From contig NVRM01000001.1 in NCBI GenBank assembly GCA_002400885.1, positions 1 to 63,946 of the forward strand: DNA of 63,946 nucleotides, written 5' to 3'. Position numbers and translations under genes: made by a program. The stretch comes from Flavobacteriaceae bacterium (lineage in GTDB: Bacteria; Bacteroidota; Bacteroidia; Flavobacteriales; Flavobacteriaceae). The notes below the pieces were generated by a model. That model saw nothing but the letters and a program-made list of their open reading frames with translations. It was not told where the DNA came from and ran no database searches. This document shows positions 1 through 8,200 of the stretch, piece by piece (the stretch's first letter is position 1; the number at the start of each line of letters is the position of its first letter).

Positions 1-60
1 AATTATATTTTGTTTGAGAACCGGAGAATCATGTTTTTATCGGTCTAGAACGCTATTTGG

Positions 61-75
61 CCTATGTTGCATAGG
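61..75. repeat. Short perfect inverted repeat near window start
   Basis: CCTATG-TTG-CATAGG forms a 6-bp stem with a 3-base loop. No T-run follows on either strand, so it is not a clear terminator. Apart from this I see no gene in positions 1-150. Confidence 0.3.
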
Positions 76-155
76 ATTCCTGTCTTGCAATAACTAGTCT
101 TTTTATCTTAGAGTTTGTAATAAAAAGGGGAGGAGTAAACAAAAAACGTCTGCTT

Positions 156-586
156 GTAGCGTGATGCAGCATTGAACTGCAGTCCTCCAAGATCCACAAA
201 CCATCTTTTTTAAACGTTAACCATAAAAAAAGCAATTTAGTTTCCTAAATCGCTTTTGCTTGTAGCGTGATGCAGCATTGAGCTGCAGTCTACCTGAGGC
301 TGATATGAACCCTCCAAGATCCACAAACCATCTTTTAAACGTTAGGTATAAAAAAAACAATCTAGCTCCTAGATTGTCTTAAAATTGCGTATTGCTGCAG
401 TATTCAGTTTTTAGTATATTTTAATCATAAAAAAAAGCGATCTAGTTTCCTAAATCGCTTCGTTTGTGTAGTGATGCAGCATTGAAAGCAGTCCGCCTGA
501 GGCTGATATCAATCCAATACTGTATATGATTTTTAAAATTTAAATTTAAGACATAAAAAAAGGCAATTTAGTTTCCTAAATTGCCT
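156..586 (-). repeat. Tandem array of decayed tRNA-Met 3' ends, each followed by a terminator hairpin
   Basis: Copies of the 3' part of the adjacent tRNA (T arm and acceptor end) recur at 156-188, 262-290 and 468-492, with a weaker trace near 387-410. Each is followed on the minus strand by a hairpin of the same design and a U-run: 231-254, 357-377 and 436-459, like the tRNA's own terminator at 561-586. Between the tails and the hairpins, units at about 189-230 and 305-350 share a spacer (CCTCCAAGATCCACAAACC and onward). Some units keep a trace of the CAT anticodon loop but none can fold as a full tRNA. I read this as tandem duplication of tRNA plus terminator followed by decay. Repeated attachment-site use by integrated elements is the alternative. 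Confidence 0.75.
553..586 (-). terminator. Intrinsic terminator of the tRNA-Met gene
   Basis: An 11-bp perfect stem (561-571 with 576-586) with a TTTC loop is followed on the minus strand by seven U residues. It begins 5 bases after the tRNA 3' end. Confidence 0.85.
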
Positions 587-591
587 TAAAG

Positions 592-665
592 TAGCGTGAT
601 GCAGAATTGAACTGCAGACCTCCGGGTTATGAATCCGACGCTCTAACCAACTGAGCTACCACGCC
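592..665 (-). tRNA. tRNA-Met (CAU anticodon)
   Basis: The minus strand folds as a cloverleaf. The acceptor stem pairs GGCGTGG with TCACGCT (two G-U pairs), the D arm is GCTC/GAGC, the T arm is TGCAG/CTGCA with TTCAATT loop, and the anticodon CAT lies at 629-631. The anticodon stem has one A-C mismatch next to the loop and one T-G pair. CCA is not encoded. The sequence fits elongator Met. The lysidine-modified tRNA-Ile2 also carries CAU in the gene and cannot be excluded by eye. Confidence 0.9.
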
Positions 666-677
666 TTTTTGCGAGTG

Positions 678-707
678 CAAATATAGGAAATTATATAAAT
701 CTTGCAA
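678..707 (-). promoter_or_regulatory. Promoter of tRNA-Met
   Basis: On the minus strand TTG (705-707), a 19-base spacer and TATATTTG (678-685) match the Bacteroidetes consensus TTG-N19-TAnnTTTG, 12 bases before the tRNA. Confidence 0.75.
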
Positions 708-983
708 GGGGTTTTGAAAGTTTTTTTTGTTAAAATGAAATATAAATTAAGTTGTTTTTGCAACCGGTTCATATTGGGTGTTTTATAAAGAAGGGAGAAC
801 GGCGATTTTTTTACAACAGAAGGTCAAAACACCACCATTAAAATGTTTTTAGGCGTATAAAGTACCCTTTCTTTTATCCAAATGGAATTTTTTCCTAAAA
901 GTAGGCTTGACATTGTTGTTTTAAAAGGGGAAAATTTTTTTTAATTCAATTAAATACATATATTGGCAATATAAAAACTAAGT
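708..983. other. Gene-free stretch upstream of the START-like gene
   Basis: AT-rich sequence between the divergent tRNA and START-like gene promoters. The only promoter-like element towards the protein gene is a weak TATATTGG at 959-966. No open reading frame or repeat is convincing here. Confidence 0.4.
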
Positions 984-1370
984 ATGATCACAAAAGTAAA
1001 ATTTGAAATAGAATTCCCAATCCACGCTTCTCCACAGATGCTTTATCAATATTTTGGAACCCCTTCAGGACTGTCTGAATGGTTTGCAGATAATGTAAAT
1101 TTACGTGGCGATATCTATACATTTGTATGGGATGGTTCAGAAGAACAAGCTCGTGTATTACAGGAGCGTCCTAATGAGAAAATTAAATTCAGATGGTTGG
1201 AAGATGAGGATGATAATAAATCTTATTTTGAATTTAAAATTCAGGTTGATGAATTGACCAAGGATGTTTCTTTGATTATTACAGATTTTGCCGAAGAAGA
1301 TGAAGTGGAAGAGTCAAAAATGTTTTGGGAGAATCAAATAGATGGATTAAAACACACTATTGGAGCTTAA
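984..1370 (+). CDS. START-like domain protein (SRPBCC superfamily)
   Basis: The 128-residue product matches in length and pattern the START-like proteins conserved throughout Bacteroidetes. It has an N-terminal strand, then a GTPSGLSEWFADNV segment (about residues 26-39) and an acidic C-terminal half ending in the long helix that closes the ligand cavity of this fold. There is no signal peptide, so it should be cytosolic. The ligand is unknown. It is monocistronic: a terminator follows at once and the next gene has its own promoter. The fold is assigned with good confidence but the role is not known. Confidence 0.85.
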   Translation: MITKVKFEIEFPIHASPQMLYQYFGTPSGLSEWFADNVNLRGDIYTFVWDGSEEQARVLQERPNEKIKFRWLEDEDDNKSYFEFKIQVDELTKDVSLIITDFAEEDEVEESKMFWENQIDGLKHTIGA

Positions 1371-1394
1371 TAAAAACGATTAAATTATATAGAA

Positions 1395-1421
1395 AGCCTT
1401 GATTATATCAAGGCTTTTTTT
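1395..1421 (+). terminator. Terminator after the START-like gene
   Basis: A 9-bp stem AGCCTTGAT/ATCAAGGCT with a 3-base loop is followed by seven T residues. It lies directly before the promoter of the next gene. Confidence 0.85.
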
Positions 1422-1424
1422 ATG

Positions 1425-1432
1425 TACATTTG
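1425..1432 (+). promoter_or_regulatory. -7 element TACATTTG before the class IV aminotransferase
   Basis: TACATTTG matches TAnnTTTG. The in-frame TTG at 1430 lies inside this element and so cannot be the translation start. The ATG at 1451 is the start. Confidence 0.6.
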
Positions 1433-1450
1433 CGGCTAAAACTATCAGAT

Positions 1451-2272
1451 ATGATTAATTTTAATGGGGCCCTTTTAGAAAAAGAAACATCAATTTTTAC
1501 CCGAGACAATAGAGGATTTAAATATGGCGATGCTATTTTTGAAACAATAAAAGTGAAGGATGGTGGAATTGTCTTTTTAGAAGATCATTATTTTAGATTA
1601 ATGGCATCTATGCGTATGTTACGTATGGAGATCCCTATGAGTTTTACCATGCAGTTTATGGAAGATGAAATTCTAAAGACGATTGCTATAAACGAATTAG
1701 AAGACAATGCTAGAGTTCGTTTTTCTGTTTTTAGAAAAGATGGGGGACTGTATACTCCTTTAACCAATCAAGTCAGCTTTGTGATAGAGGCTTCTGTATT
1801 AAATGTGATTTTCAGACCAGTGTACCAGGTGGATATTTACAAGGATTTTTACGTGCAAGCAAGTTTGTTGTCTACTATAAAAACAAGCAATAGACTGCTC
1901 AATACTTTAGCGAGTATTTATAGCAAGGAAAACGACTTAGACAACTGTATTCTTGTCAATGACAATAAAAATGTCGTAGAGGCTATTAATGGGAATCTAT
2001 TTATGGTCAAAGGAACTGTAATTACGACGCCTCCCTTAACTGACGGATGTATTAAAGGAATTATTAGAAAAAAAATGATTGAATTAATTCAAGGGAATAA
2101 AGAATATACCTTGGTTGAAGGTAAAATATCTCCTTTCGACTTGCAAAAAGCGGACGAACTGTTTATTACAAATACGATAGTGGGGGTACAGCCTATTACG
2201 AAATTCAGAAAGACGACTTATTCGTTTAACACGGCAAAAATATTAGCGGTCCAATTAGATGGACTACGTTAG
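1451..2272 (+). CDS. Class IV aminotransferase (PabC/IlvE/DAAT fold)
   Basis: The 273-residue product has the class IV PLP enzyme layout. RGFKYGDAIFETIKV near residues 22-36 is the N-terminal signature, IKTSNRLLN in the middle carries the expected PLP lysine, and the ITTPPLTDGCIKGIIRK segment matches the cofactor phosphate-binding region. Members include 4-amino-4-deoxychorismate lyase (folate pathway), branched-chain aminotransferase and D-amino acid transaminase. The length fits a PabC-type lyase, but the substrate cannot be fixed from sequence alone. The start at 1451 was chosen because the longer frame begins in the promoter. It converges with the AlgH gene, and their ends overlap by 4 bases. 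Confidence 0.85.
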   Translation: MINFNGALLEKETSIFTRDNRGFKYGDAIFETIKVKDGGIVFLEDHYFRLMASMRMLRMEIPMSFTMQFMEDEILKTIAINELEDNARVRFSVFRKDGGLYTPLTNQVSFVIEASVLNVIFRPVYQVDIYKDFYVQASLLSTIKTSNRLLNTLASIYSKENDLDNCILVNDNKNVVEAINGNLFMVKGTVITTPPLTDGCIKGIIRKKMIELIQGNKEYTLVEGKISPFDLQKADELFITNTIVGVQPITKFRKTTYSFNTAKILAVQLDGLR

Positions 2273-2829
2273 TTAAGAGAAGGATTTTGAGGGGCATTGG
2301 CCCAGATCTTATAATCGCCTCCCATAGCTAGGAGGTGGTTTTTCCATATTTGAGAATTATCAACGGTAAATATATTTGCGTAGTTATTTTCTACAACGAC
2401 CCAAGATGATTCTTTTAATTCTTGTCCTAATTGGTTGATGTCCCAGCCAGAATAGCCTAAAAAGAACCGGATTTGTGAACTGTTCACTTTCTTATGGTTG
2501 AGTAGGCCTACTAAGACATTAAAATTACCTCCCCAATAAATACCTTTACCTATTTCTATGCTGTTAGGTATCAAGTCAGGAATACTGTGTAAGAAATATA
2601 AATTTTCTTTTTCTACTGGGCCTCCATCAAAAATAGGGTAATTACAGGCTACTGCCGGAACCAAGTCTTGAATGTTGTAACTTGTAGGTTTATTCATAAT
2701 AAAGCCTACGGTGCCTTCTGATTTGTTATGTGCTGCCAAGAAAATTACGGATCTATTAAACGAGCGATCATTTAATATGGAAGGTTCGGCAATTAAAAGC
2801 CTGCCTTTCGTTGGATTTAAAAGATTCAT
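2269..2829 (-). CDS. YqgE/AlgH family protein (DUF179)
   Basis: The product is 186 residues, the usual length of the family. The N-terminal GRLLIAEPSILNDRSFNRSVIFLAAHN and the GFIMNKPTSYNI segment are typical, as is the later FLGYSGWDINQLGQEL with its conserved GYSGW. The family is widespread and cytosolic. A link to alginate regulation in Pseudomonas gave it the name AlgH, but the molecular function is not settled. It lies downstream of HU, with the HU terminator between them, so it probably has its own transcript. Confidence 0.9.
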   Translation of the reverse strand: MNLLNPTKGRLLIAEPSILNDRSFNRSVIFLAAHNKSEGTVGFIMNKPTSYNIQDLVPAVACNYPIFDGGPVEKENLYFLHSIPDLIPNSIEIGKGIYWGGNFNVLVGLLNHKKVNSSQIRFFLGYSGWDINQLGQELKESSWVVVENNYANIFTVDNSQIWKNHLLAMGGDYKIWANAPQNPSLN

Positions 2830-2863
2830 TAGGTGTTTTTTTTAAATATAGTGAAATTTTGGC

Positions 2864-2890
2864 AAAAAAAAAACTCTCTATATAGAGAGT
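2864..2890 (-). terminator. Terminator of the HU gene
   Basis: A perfect palindrome ACTCTCTATATAGAGAGT (2873-2890) is followed on the minus strand by nine U residues. Confidence 0.8.
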
Positions 2891-2925
2891 CTTTTTCATA
2901 TGTAAGATAAAAATGTCTTAATACC

Positions 2926-3198
2926 TTAGTTTACAGCACTACTGAAACCAGCACCCGCTTTAAACTTTACAACATTTTTAGCTGCAATTTTAATTTCAGC
3001 TCCAGTTTGTGGATTTCTACCTGTTCTAGCAGCTCTATTAGATACTGACCAAGTTCCCCATCCTACCAATGCAACTTTATCCCCTTTTTTAAGAGTGTTG
3101 GTTACATTTTCAGTTAATGATTCTAATGCTAATTTTGCTGCTGCTTTTGAGATGCCTGCATCAGCTGCCATTGCATCAATTAAATCTGATTTGTTCAT
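2926..3198 (-). CDS. hup: HU family DNA-binding protein
   Basis: The 90-residue product has the standard HU length and order. An N-terminal helical dimerisation part ([21 protein letters not shown]) is followed by [25 protein letters not shown], which includes the beta-arm motif GRNPQTG that inserts into the DNA minor groove. It bends and compacts DNA in the nucleoid. It has its own promoter and a strong terminator, as expected for a highly expressed single gene. Assignment is confident. Confidence 0.95.
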   Translation of the reverse strand: MNKSDLIDAMAADAGISKAAAKLALESLTENVTNTLKKGDKVALVGWGTWSVSNRAARTGRNPQTGAEIKIAAKNVVKFKAGAGFSSAVN

Positions 3199-3252
3199 AA
3201 TTTAAACTTTAAATTAATTTGGTTATTCGTTATTTGCTTATTCAAAGCTCAA

Positions 3253-3282
3253 CAAAGCTATACGAAATAAGGGATTGTGCAA
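3253..3282 (-). promoter_or_regulatory. Promoter of the HU gene
   Basis: On the minus strand TTG (3280-3282), a 19-base spacer and TAGCTTTG (3253-3260) give a full match to the Bacteroidetes consensus. Confidence 0.75.
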
Positions 3283-3386
3283 GTTTTTGATTAAAAAAAA
3301 CGTACAATTGTTAATAAGTGACCTAAATTGTTAATAACCTTGCTTATAGAATGAACATATAGCGCTAAAGCCTTTAGCTATAAGGC

Positions 3387-4331
3387 TTAGAGCATGATGG
3401 CCTTTTCTTCGAATTTATATCCATTTAATAAACTAACCGCATCCATTTTACGTTTTCCAGAAACCTTTAATTCCTTTACGATTATGTAACCGTTATATAC
3501 TGCAACTCTAATATTTTTTTTGTCTGTGAGAATGCTTCCCGCTGTTAATTGGTGATTTGCGATCTCTTTTTCTACATGGTAAAACTGTACCTTGGTTTCG
3601 GATTCATTTTGTGACAATGTACTCCAAGCAGCAGGGTAGGGGTTTAGTCCACGAATTAAATTATAAATGGTATCCATAGGTTGTGTCCAGTCTATTTTAC
3701 AATTTTCCGGAAATAATTTCGGTGCTGGTTTTTCTTCTTCCAAGGGTTGCTCTTGTGTCGTCACAGTCCCTGATTGTATGGACTCTACCGTTGTACAAAC
3801 GAGCTTACATCCCAGATCCATTAATCGATCGTGTAATTCACCGACAGTTTCACTTGGTGCGATGTTTATTTTTTCTTGTAAAATAATGGCTCCTGTATCT
3901 ATTTTTTCATCAATAAAGAACGTCGTGACACCTGTGGTGGTTTCTCCGTTAATGATGGCCCAGTTAATAGGAGCAGCTCCTCGGTACGCCGGGAGTAAGG
4001 AAGCGTGTAAATTAAAGGTGCCCAAGGCAGGCATATTCCAGACCTCTTTTGGAAGCATGCGGAATGCGACAATAATTTGAAGGTTCGCGTTAAGCATCTT
4101 TAACTCAGCTAAAAAGTCTTCGTTCTTTAAATTGGTAGGTTGTAAAACGGTCAATCCTTTTTCTACTGCGTATTTTTTTACCGCGGACTGGTTTATTTTA
4201 CGGCCCCTTCCGGCTGGTTTGTCGGGTGCGGTGATCACGCCCACAACATTGTATTTCTCGTCAATCAATGCATTCAAGGTGGCTACAGCAAAATCTGGAG
4301 TCCCCATAAATACGATGCGTATATCTTTCAT
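3387..4331 (-). CDS. fmt: Methionyl-tRNA formyltransferase
   Basis: The enzyme formylates Met on initiator tRNA using 10-formyltetrahydrofolate. The 314-residue length is normal. The N-terminal IRIVFMGTPDFAVATL is the start of the Rossmann domain. FNLHASLLPAYRGAAPINWAI holds the catalytic Asn and His of the formyltransferase motif (H-x-S-L-L-P), and DTGAII carries the matching Asp. The C-terminal part from about residue 205 (KIDWTQPMDTIYNLIRGLNPYPAAW) is the tRNA-binding domain. It starts 8 bases after the recQ stop and is probably co-transcribed with it. Confidence 0.95.
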   Translation of the reverse strand: MKDIRIVFMGTPDFAVATLNALIDEKYNVVGVITAPDKPAGRGRKINQSAVKKYAVEKGLTVLQPTNLKNEDFLAELKMLNANLQIIVAFRMLPKEVWNMPALGTFNLHASLLPAYRGAAPINWAIINGETTTGVTTFFIDEKIDTGAIILQEKINIAPSETVGELHDRLMDLGCKLVCTTVESIQSGTVTTQEQPLEEEKPAPKLFPENCKIDWTQPMDTIYNLIRGLNPYPAAWSTLSQNESETKVQFYHVEKEIANHQLTAGSILTDKKNIRVAVYNGYIIVKELKVSGKRKMDAVSLLNGYKFEEKAIML

Positions 4332-4339
4332 TGGTGGTG

Positions 4340-6229
4340 TTATTTTAGTTGGTAAGTATTCTGCGAAGTTAGTGCTATAATTCCTTTTTCTAAAAGCTCT
4401 TGTACTATTTCCAATAAAAGAGGAGCGGTACAGGAAATTTCTGTTTGCAGGTCAAAGGAAGACAGTGCGTTGTTTTTTAACAGGACTATTACTTGTGTTT
4501 TAACTTGTTCAGAGGACGGACCTGCTTTCTTTTTTTTAAGGCAATTATCACAGTGTCCACACGCTTTTATAATCGTTTCTTTAAAGTAACGGAGTATGAG
4601 TTGGTTTCTACATTCCTCTTGATTGTTTATATAGTCTAGTACGGTGGCTAGTTTTTCCTGCTTCACTTTATTCTTGATCCCTACAAATTGTTTCATTTGG
4701 TAGTTAATATAACGATCTTCACGTGCTTGTAGGAAGGTGATTTCTGCAATATTATGCTGTTGTTTGTAATACAGGATAGAATCACTGTGTAGAATATGTA
4801 AATACTTTATCAAGCCAGCTCTGGAAATTAACAATTTTTTGGAGATATAAGCCTCATCTATATTGATGAAATGTTCAAAAATCCCACCATAATTCCGAAG
4901 TAATAGTTTGATGAGGGTTGCCTTGGAAGGGTTGGAGTCTATATAATCAAAAAGGTAGTCAGATGATACTTTAAAAATGATGGAGGACCGTTTTCCAAAT
5001 TGCTGCGTAATAGTGAGCACCCCGTTATCTGCCAAATATTTAATGGCCTGTGATGTTTTCTGAAATGCTAACTTATAGGTCTCACAAAATTCAGGCAACA
5101 CAAAGGTAAAAACCGATAGCGGAAGTTCTCCGTTTGCGATTTTAAAATACTGATTTAACTTATAATAGGTTTCCTGTACATCTTGAATAGAAGGGAGGTT
5201 GTTTGCCAATAATTTTTGCTGGGTTTGCTGCTCCTGTATGTTTGTTAATATAAAGGAGTAAGCTTGGCTACCATCTCGTCCGCCTCTCCCAGATTCTTGA
5301 ACATAGTTTTCGATACTTTCTGGGGTGTTTATATGAATGACGACCCGAACATTATCTTTGTCTATTCCCATTCCAAACGAATTGGTGGCTACCATAATGG
5401 GTGTTTTTTCGGACATCCAGTTTTTAAAGGAGGTTTCTTTCTCAGTAATGGTTAATCCTCCGTGATAATAAGTAGCGCGGTAATTATGATGGATAATTTG
5501 TTGACACAAGTCTTTTGCTACCCGCCTTCTATTACAATAGATAATAAGAGGTTCTTTTATTTTTGCGAGAATTTGAAAGAGTTTACCATAGTTGTTCTCC
5601 GTATTTATGACATGATAGCCAATGTTTTTTCTGAAAAACGATTGTTTAAAAAGGAGGGCATCCGACATCGGAACCTGTGTTGCAATATCTTCTAAAACCT
5701 GTGGAGTCGCGGTGGCTGTCAAGGCAATAAAAGGAACATTAGGTTGTAGCTCTCGTAGTATTTTTAAGGTTAAATAAGAAGGTCTAAAATCATGTCCCCA
5801 CTGTGAGATGCAATGCGCTTCATCTATCGCAATTAGATTGATAGAGAGTTGCTTTATTTTTTCTTGGATAAAGATTGTTTGCAATTTCTCAGGAGAAAGG
5901 TATAAAAATTTATATCCGCCAAACTGTAAGTTGTCAAACGCACGAATGGTTTCCTCTTGATTAAACTTCGCATTTAATGCAATGGCCTTAATTCCCCGGG
6001 CATTTAAATTCATCACTTGATCTTCCATCAATGAAATAAGTGGTGATATGACCAGGCACACGCCGTCCTTTAACAAGGCTGGTACTTGATAGCAGATAGA
6101 TTTCCCTCCACCAGTGGGAAGTAATACGATGCAGTCCTTTTGCGCTAATACGCTCTGTATAATGGCATCTTGTTGTGGCCTGAAAGCATCGTAATTCCAA
6201 TATTTTTTTAAGACGGCTAGGGCAGACAT
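4340..6229 (-). CDS. recQ: ATP-dependent DNA helicase RecQ, unusual C-terminal layout
   Basis: This is a 3'-5' superfamily 2 helicase for recombination and fork repair. Walker A is PTGGGKS at residues 38-44, the DEAH box is IDEAHCISQW near 133, and motif VI is ESGRGGRDG near 315. The zinc-binding cysteines are at about 540, 557, 560 and 563. In E. coli RecQ the zinc cysteines lie near 380-403, just after the helicase core, followed by winged-helix and HRDC domains. Here about 150 extra residues with winged-helix character come before the zinc module, only about 65 residues follow it, and no HRDC domain is visible. It sits between the P-loop ATPase gene (8-base gap) and fmt. Confidence 0.92.
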   Translation of the reverse strand: MSALAVLKKYWNYDAFRPQQDAIIQSVLAQKDCIVLLPTGGGKSICYQVPALLKDGVCLVISPLISLMEDQVMNLNARGIKAIALNAKFNQEETIRAFDNLQFGGYKFLYLSPEKLQTIFIQEKIKQLSINLIAIDEAHCISQWGHDFRPSYLTLKILRELQPNVPFIALTATATPQVLEDIATQVPMSDALLFKQSFFRKNIGYHVINTENNYGKLFQILAKIKEPLIIYCNRRRVAKDLCQQIIHHNYRATYYHGGLTITEKETSFKNWMSEKTPIMVATNSFGMGIDKDNVRVVIHINTPESIENYVQESGRGGRDGSQAYSFILTNIQEQQTQQKLLANNLPSIQDVQETYYKLNQYFKIANGELPLSVFTFVLPEFCETYKLAFQKTSQAIKYLADNGVLTITQQFGKRSSIIFKVSSDYLFDYIDSNPSKATLIKLLLRNYGGIFEHFINIDEAYISKKLLISRAGLIKYLHILHSDSILYYKQQHNIAEITFLQAREDRYINYQMKQFVGIKNKVKQEKLATVLDYINNQEECRNQLILRYFKETIIKACGHCDNCLKKKKAGPSSEQVKTQVIVLLKNNALSSFDLQTEISCTAPLLLEIVQELLEKGIIALTSQNTYQLK

Positions 6230-6237
6230 TTGCTTAT

Positions 6238-6771
6238 TTATTGAATGTATTGAAGGATAAAATCGGTTCTGTCGGAAACGGTACCAAAGGGTACCTCGAT
6301 GATCTGATAACCCAATTCTTCATAGGTGTGTTTTAAATGATTGTGTATGGCTAGTGACTGCTCAAAACTCTCATAGCGTTCATTATCTGTGACATATATA
6401 GTTTTCCATGGTGGCATCAGAAACACCAAATCATAATTGTGTAATTTGCTTTTATCTAAATATAAAGGCGGATATTTTTGACTTATATAATTCATATAAG
6501 CATGTACATCTGGGATTCCTCTGTCGAAAAACACGAGTTCTTTTGACGATTTCTCCGCAGAAATATACTGCTCAATTCTTCCTTCCAACAACATTTGGCT
6601 AAAGAGCAAAGGTTGGGTTAAAAACAATTGATCCACTCCTTTCTTTTGAGCTTCTAAAGTTACTTGACGGGATATTTCCGGCATACAAGTATACGACCTT
6701 CTACATAACTCATCTATTACGGTCGATTTTCCAGTCCCCGGCCCTCCGGTAATGACAATTTTTTTCTGCAT
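6238..6771 (-). CDS. Small P-loop ATPase/kinase (AAA_28, NadR-like)
   Basis: The 177-residue protein begins with a Walker A motif, GGPGTGKST at residues 8-16. It has a kinase-like FFDRGIPDV segment near residue 105 and a LMPPWKTIYVTDNERYESF stretch, typical of the AAA_28 group related to the ribosylnicotinamide kinase domain of NadR. The substrate is unknown. It is cytosolic and is the first gene of a minus-strand run with recQ and fmt. Confidence 0.8.
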   Translation of the reverse strand: MQKKIVITGGPGTGKSTVIDELCRRSYTCMPEISRQVTLEAQKKGVDQLFLTQPLLFSQMLLEGRIEQYISAEKSSKELVFFDRGIPDVHAYMNYISQKYPPLYLDKSKLHNYDLVFLMPPWKTIYVTDNERYESFEQSLAIHNHLKHTYEELGYQIIEVPFGTVSDRTDFILQYIQ

Positions 6772-6855
6772 TTGGCAAAATTAAGTCTTTAAAATGTAAT
6801 AATTTGTAATTATTTTAAAAGCTTGCAAAAATAGACTAAACTTAAATATAAAATG

Positions 6856-6863
6856 TATTTTTG
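6856..6863 (+). promoter_or_regulatory. -7 element TATTTTTG before the DUF493 gene
   Basis: Matches TAnnTTTG 31 bases before the ATG. No good TTG at the expected spacing is evident. Confidence 0.45.
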
Positions 6864-6894
6864 TGGCAATAATTAATTAGAAGTTTAGCCTACA

Positions 6895-7176
6895 ATGCAA
6901 GATAGAGAAGAATTTTATAAAAATTTAAAATCCAAGTTAAAAAAAGGAACAAAATTCCCCTCAAAATACCTTTTTAAGTTTATCGTAAAAGGAGAAGAGA
7001 ATAAAGAAAAAGAGGTGGAAGACATCTTTAATCACATGGGAGCGGTCATCACTAAGAATAAATCTAAGACGGGTAAATACATCAGTGTTTCCATCATTGT
7101 GAACATGAAAAGTGCCGATGCCGTGATCGATAAATACCTAGAAGCAGAAAAAGTGGAAGGCATTATATCTTTGTGA
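6895..7176 (+). CDS. DUF493 (YbeD-like) family protein
   Basis: The 93-residue protein has the DUF493 pattern: a short lead, then FPSKYLFKFIVKGEENK and SKTGKYISVSIIVNMKSADAVIDKYLEAEKVEGIISL. The fold is a small alpha/beta domain like the regulatory ACT-type domain of E. coli YbeD. Function is unknown. It is preceded by its own -7 box. The 177-base gap after it holds a 10-bp inverted repeat (7276-7285 with 7299-7308) without a T-run. Confidence 0.85.
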   Translation: MQDREEFYKNLKSKLKKGTKFPSKYLFKFIVKGEENKEKEVEDIFNHMGAVITKNKSKTGKYISVSIIVNMKSADAVIDKYLEAEKVEGIISL

Positions 7177-7353
7177 TATTATTAACAGCGGTTCCAAAAA
7201 AATAAAAATAAATTGCGCATGAAAGTTATGGACTATCCATGGGGTAGGGAAATGACAGAATAAATTGTGATAGTACATTCTTTTCTTTTAAAACAACCGA
7301 AAAGAATGATTCTGAAGAAAAAGATTTTTTAATCGTTTAAAGCGTATAAAATA

Positions 7354-8199
7354 GTGAAAAATCTAAGTTTAGTTATTTGTGTATTAATGCTTGTTTCTTG
7401 TGATTATTTAAGTTTGAAACAAGATACAAAAACACCCATTGCCTCCGTGATGGATGTTACCTTGTACAAAGAAGATTTAAAAAGTGTGATCCCTTCGGAA
7501 ATAAAAGGGAAGGACAGTATATTGTTTGTGAAGAGCTATATCAATAGCTGGATAAAGCAGCGATTACTACTGAATAAGGCCGCCTTGAACTTAGCAGATG
7601 ATTCAGAGAAATTTGAATATTTGGTAAAAAAATACAGAGAGGAACTCTTTATTAATTCGTATAAGGAAGCGGTGGTAAAACAGTATTTAGATACGGAAGT
7701 AAATGAAAATGATATTCATGACTACTATCTAAAAAACAGCGAGAACTTTAAATTAAACGAGGAGTTGATTCAGTTTAAGTTTTTATTTATAAGAGCTGAT
7801 AATGTCAATAAAACAGCATTAATTAAGTTGTTTAAATCAGGAAAAAAAGAAGATACAGAAAAACTCTTAGAAAAGGAATTTCAATTGGATTCATATCATT
7901 TTAATGATTCTATTTGGGTAAAATATAGTGATGTTGTAAGAGGGATTCCGATCCTTAAAAATGTCCCTAAAAAAGAGTTGGTAAAAAAATCAAAATTTAT
8001 TCAAAAAGAAGATTCATTAGGCCTATATTTGATTTCGGTTAAAAAGGTACTGGTACGTAATGAAATAGCTCCGAAAAGCTATATTACACCTACGGTTAAG
8101 AACATGATTTTACATCAACGAAAGTTGTTGTTATTACGTAATATTGAAGAAACATTATTAGAAGATGCAAGTAAAAAAGAACAATTTGAAATATATTAA
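7354..8199 (+). CDS. SurA/PrsA-like lipoprotein without an evident PPIase domain
   Basis: The protein starts with GTG and has a lipoprotein signal ending LMLVSC, with Cys16 as the lipidation site. The following helical region (YLVKKYREELFINSYKEAVV) resembles the chaperone part of SurA/PrsA foldases. The middle part (residues 135-240) resembles a degenerate parvulin domain without the usual conserved motifs. It directly precedes surA, 1 base apart, and is very probably in one operon with it. I infer a periplasmic outer-membrane-protein folding helper. The exact role is unknown. Confidence 0.75.
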   Translation: MKNLSLVICVLMLVSCDYLSLKQDTKTPIASVMDVTLYKEDLKSVIPSEIKGKDSILFVKSYINSWIKQRLLLNKAALNLADDSEKFEYLVKKYREELFINSYKEAVVKQYLDTEVNENDIHDYYLKNSENFKLNEELIQFKFLFIRADNVNKTALIKLFKSGKKEDTEKLLEKEFQLDSYHFNDSIWVKYSDVVRGIPILKNVPKKELVKKSKFIQKEDSLGLYLISVKKVLVRNEIAPKSYITPTVKNMILHQRKLLLLRNIEETLLEDASKKEQFEIY

Positions 8200-8200
8200 T

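Noticed and set aside
3667-4080. 137-codon open frame on the plus strand inside fmt
   Set aside because: Shadow of the fmt gene, no homology or promoter.
7219-7263. 14-codon frame in the gap before the SurA-like lipoprotein
   Set aside because: No promoter or conservation evidence visible.
7276-7308. 10-bp inverted repeat CATTCTTTTC/GAAAAGAATG
   Set aside because: No T-run follows and the loop is 13 bases, so not called a terminator.
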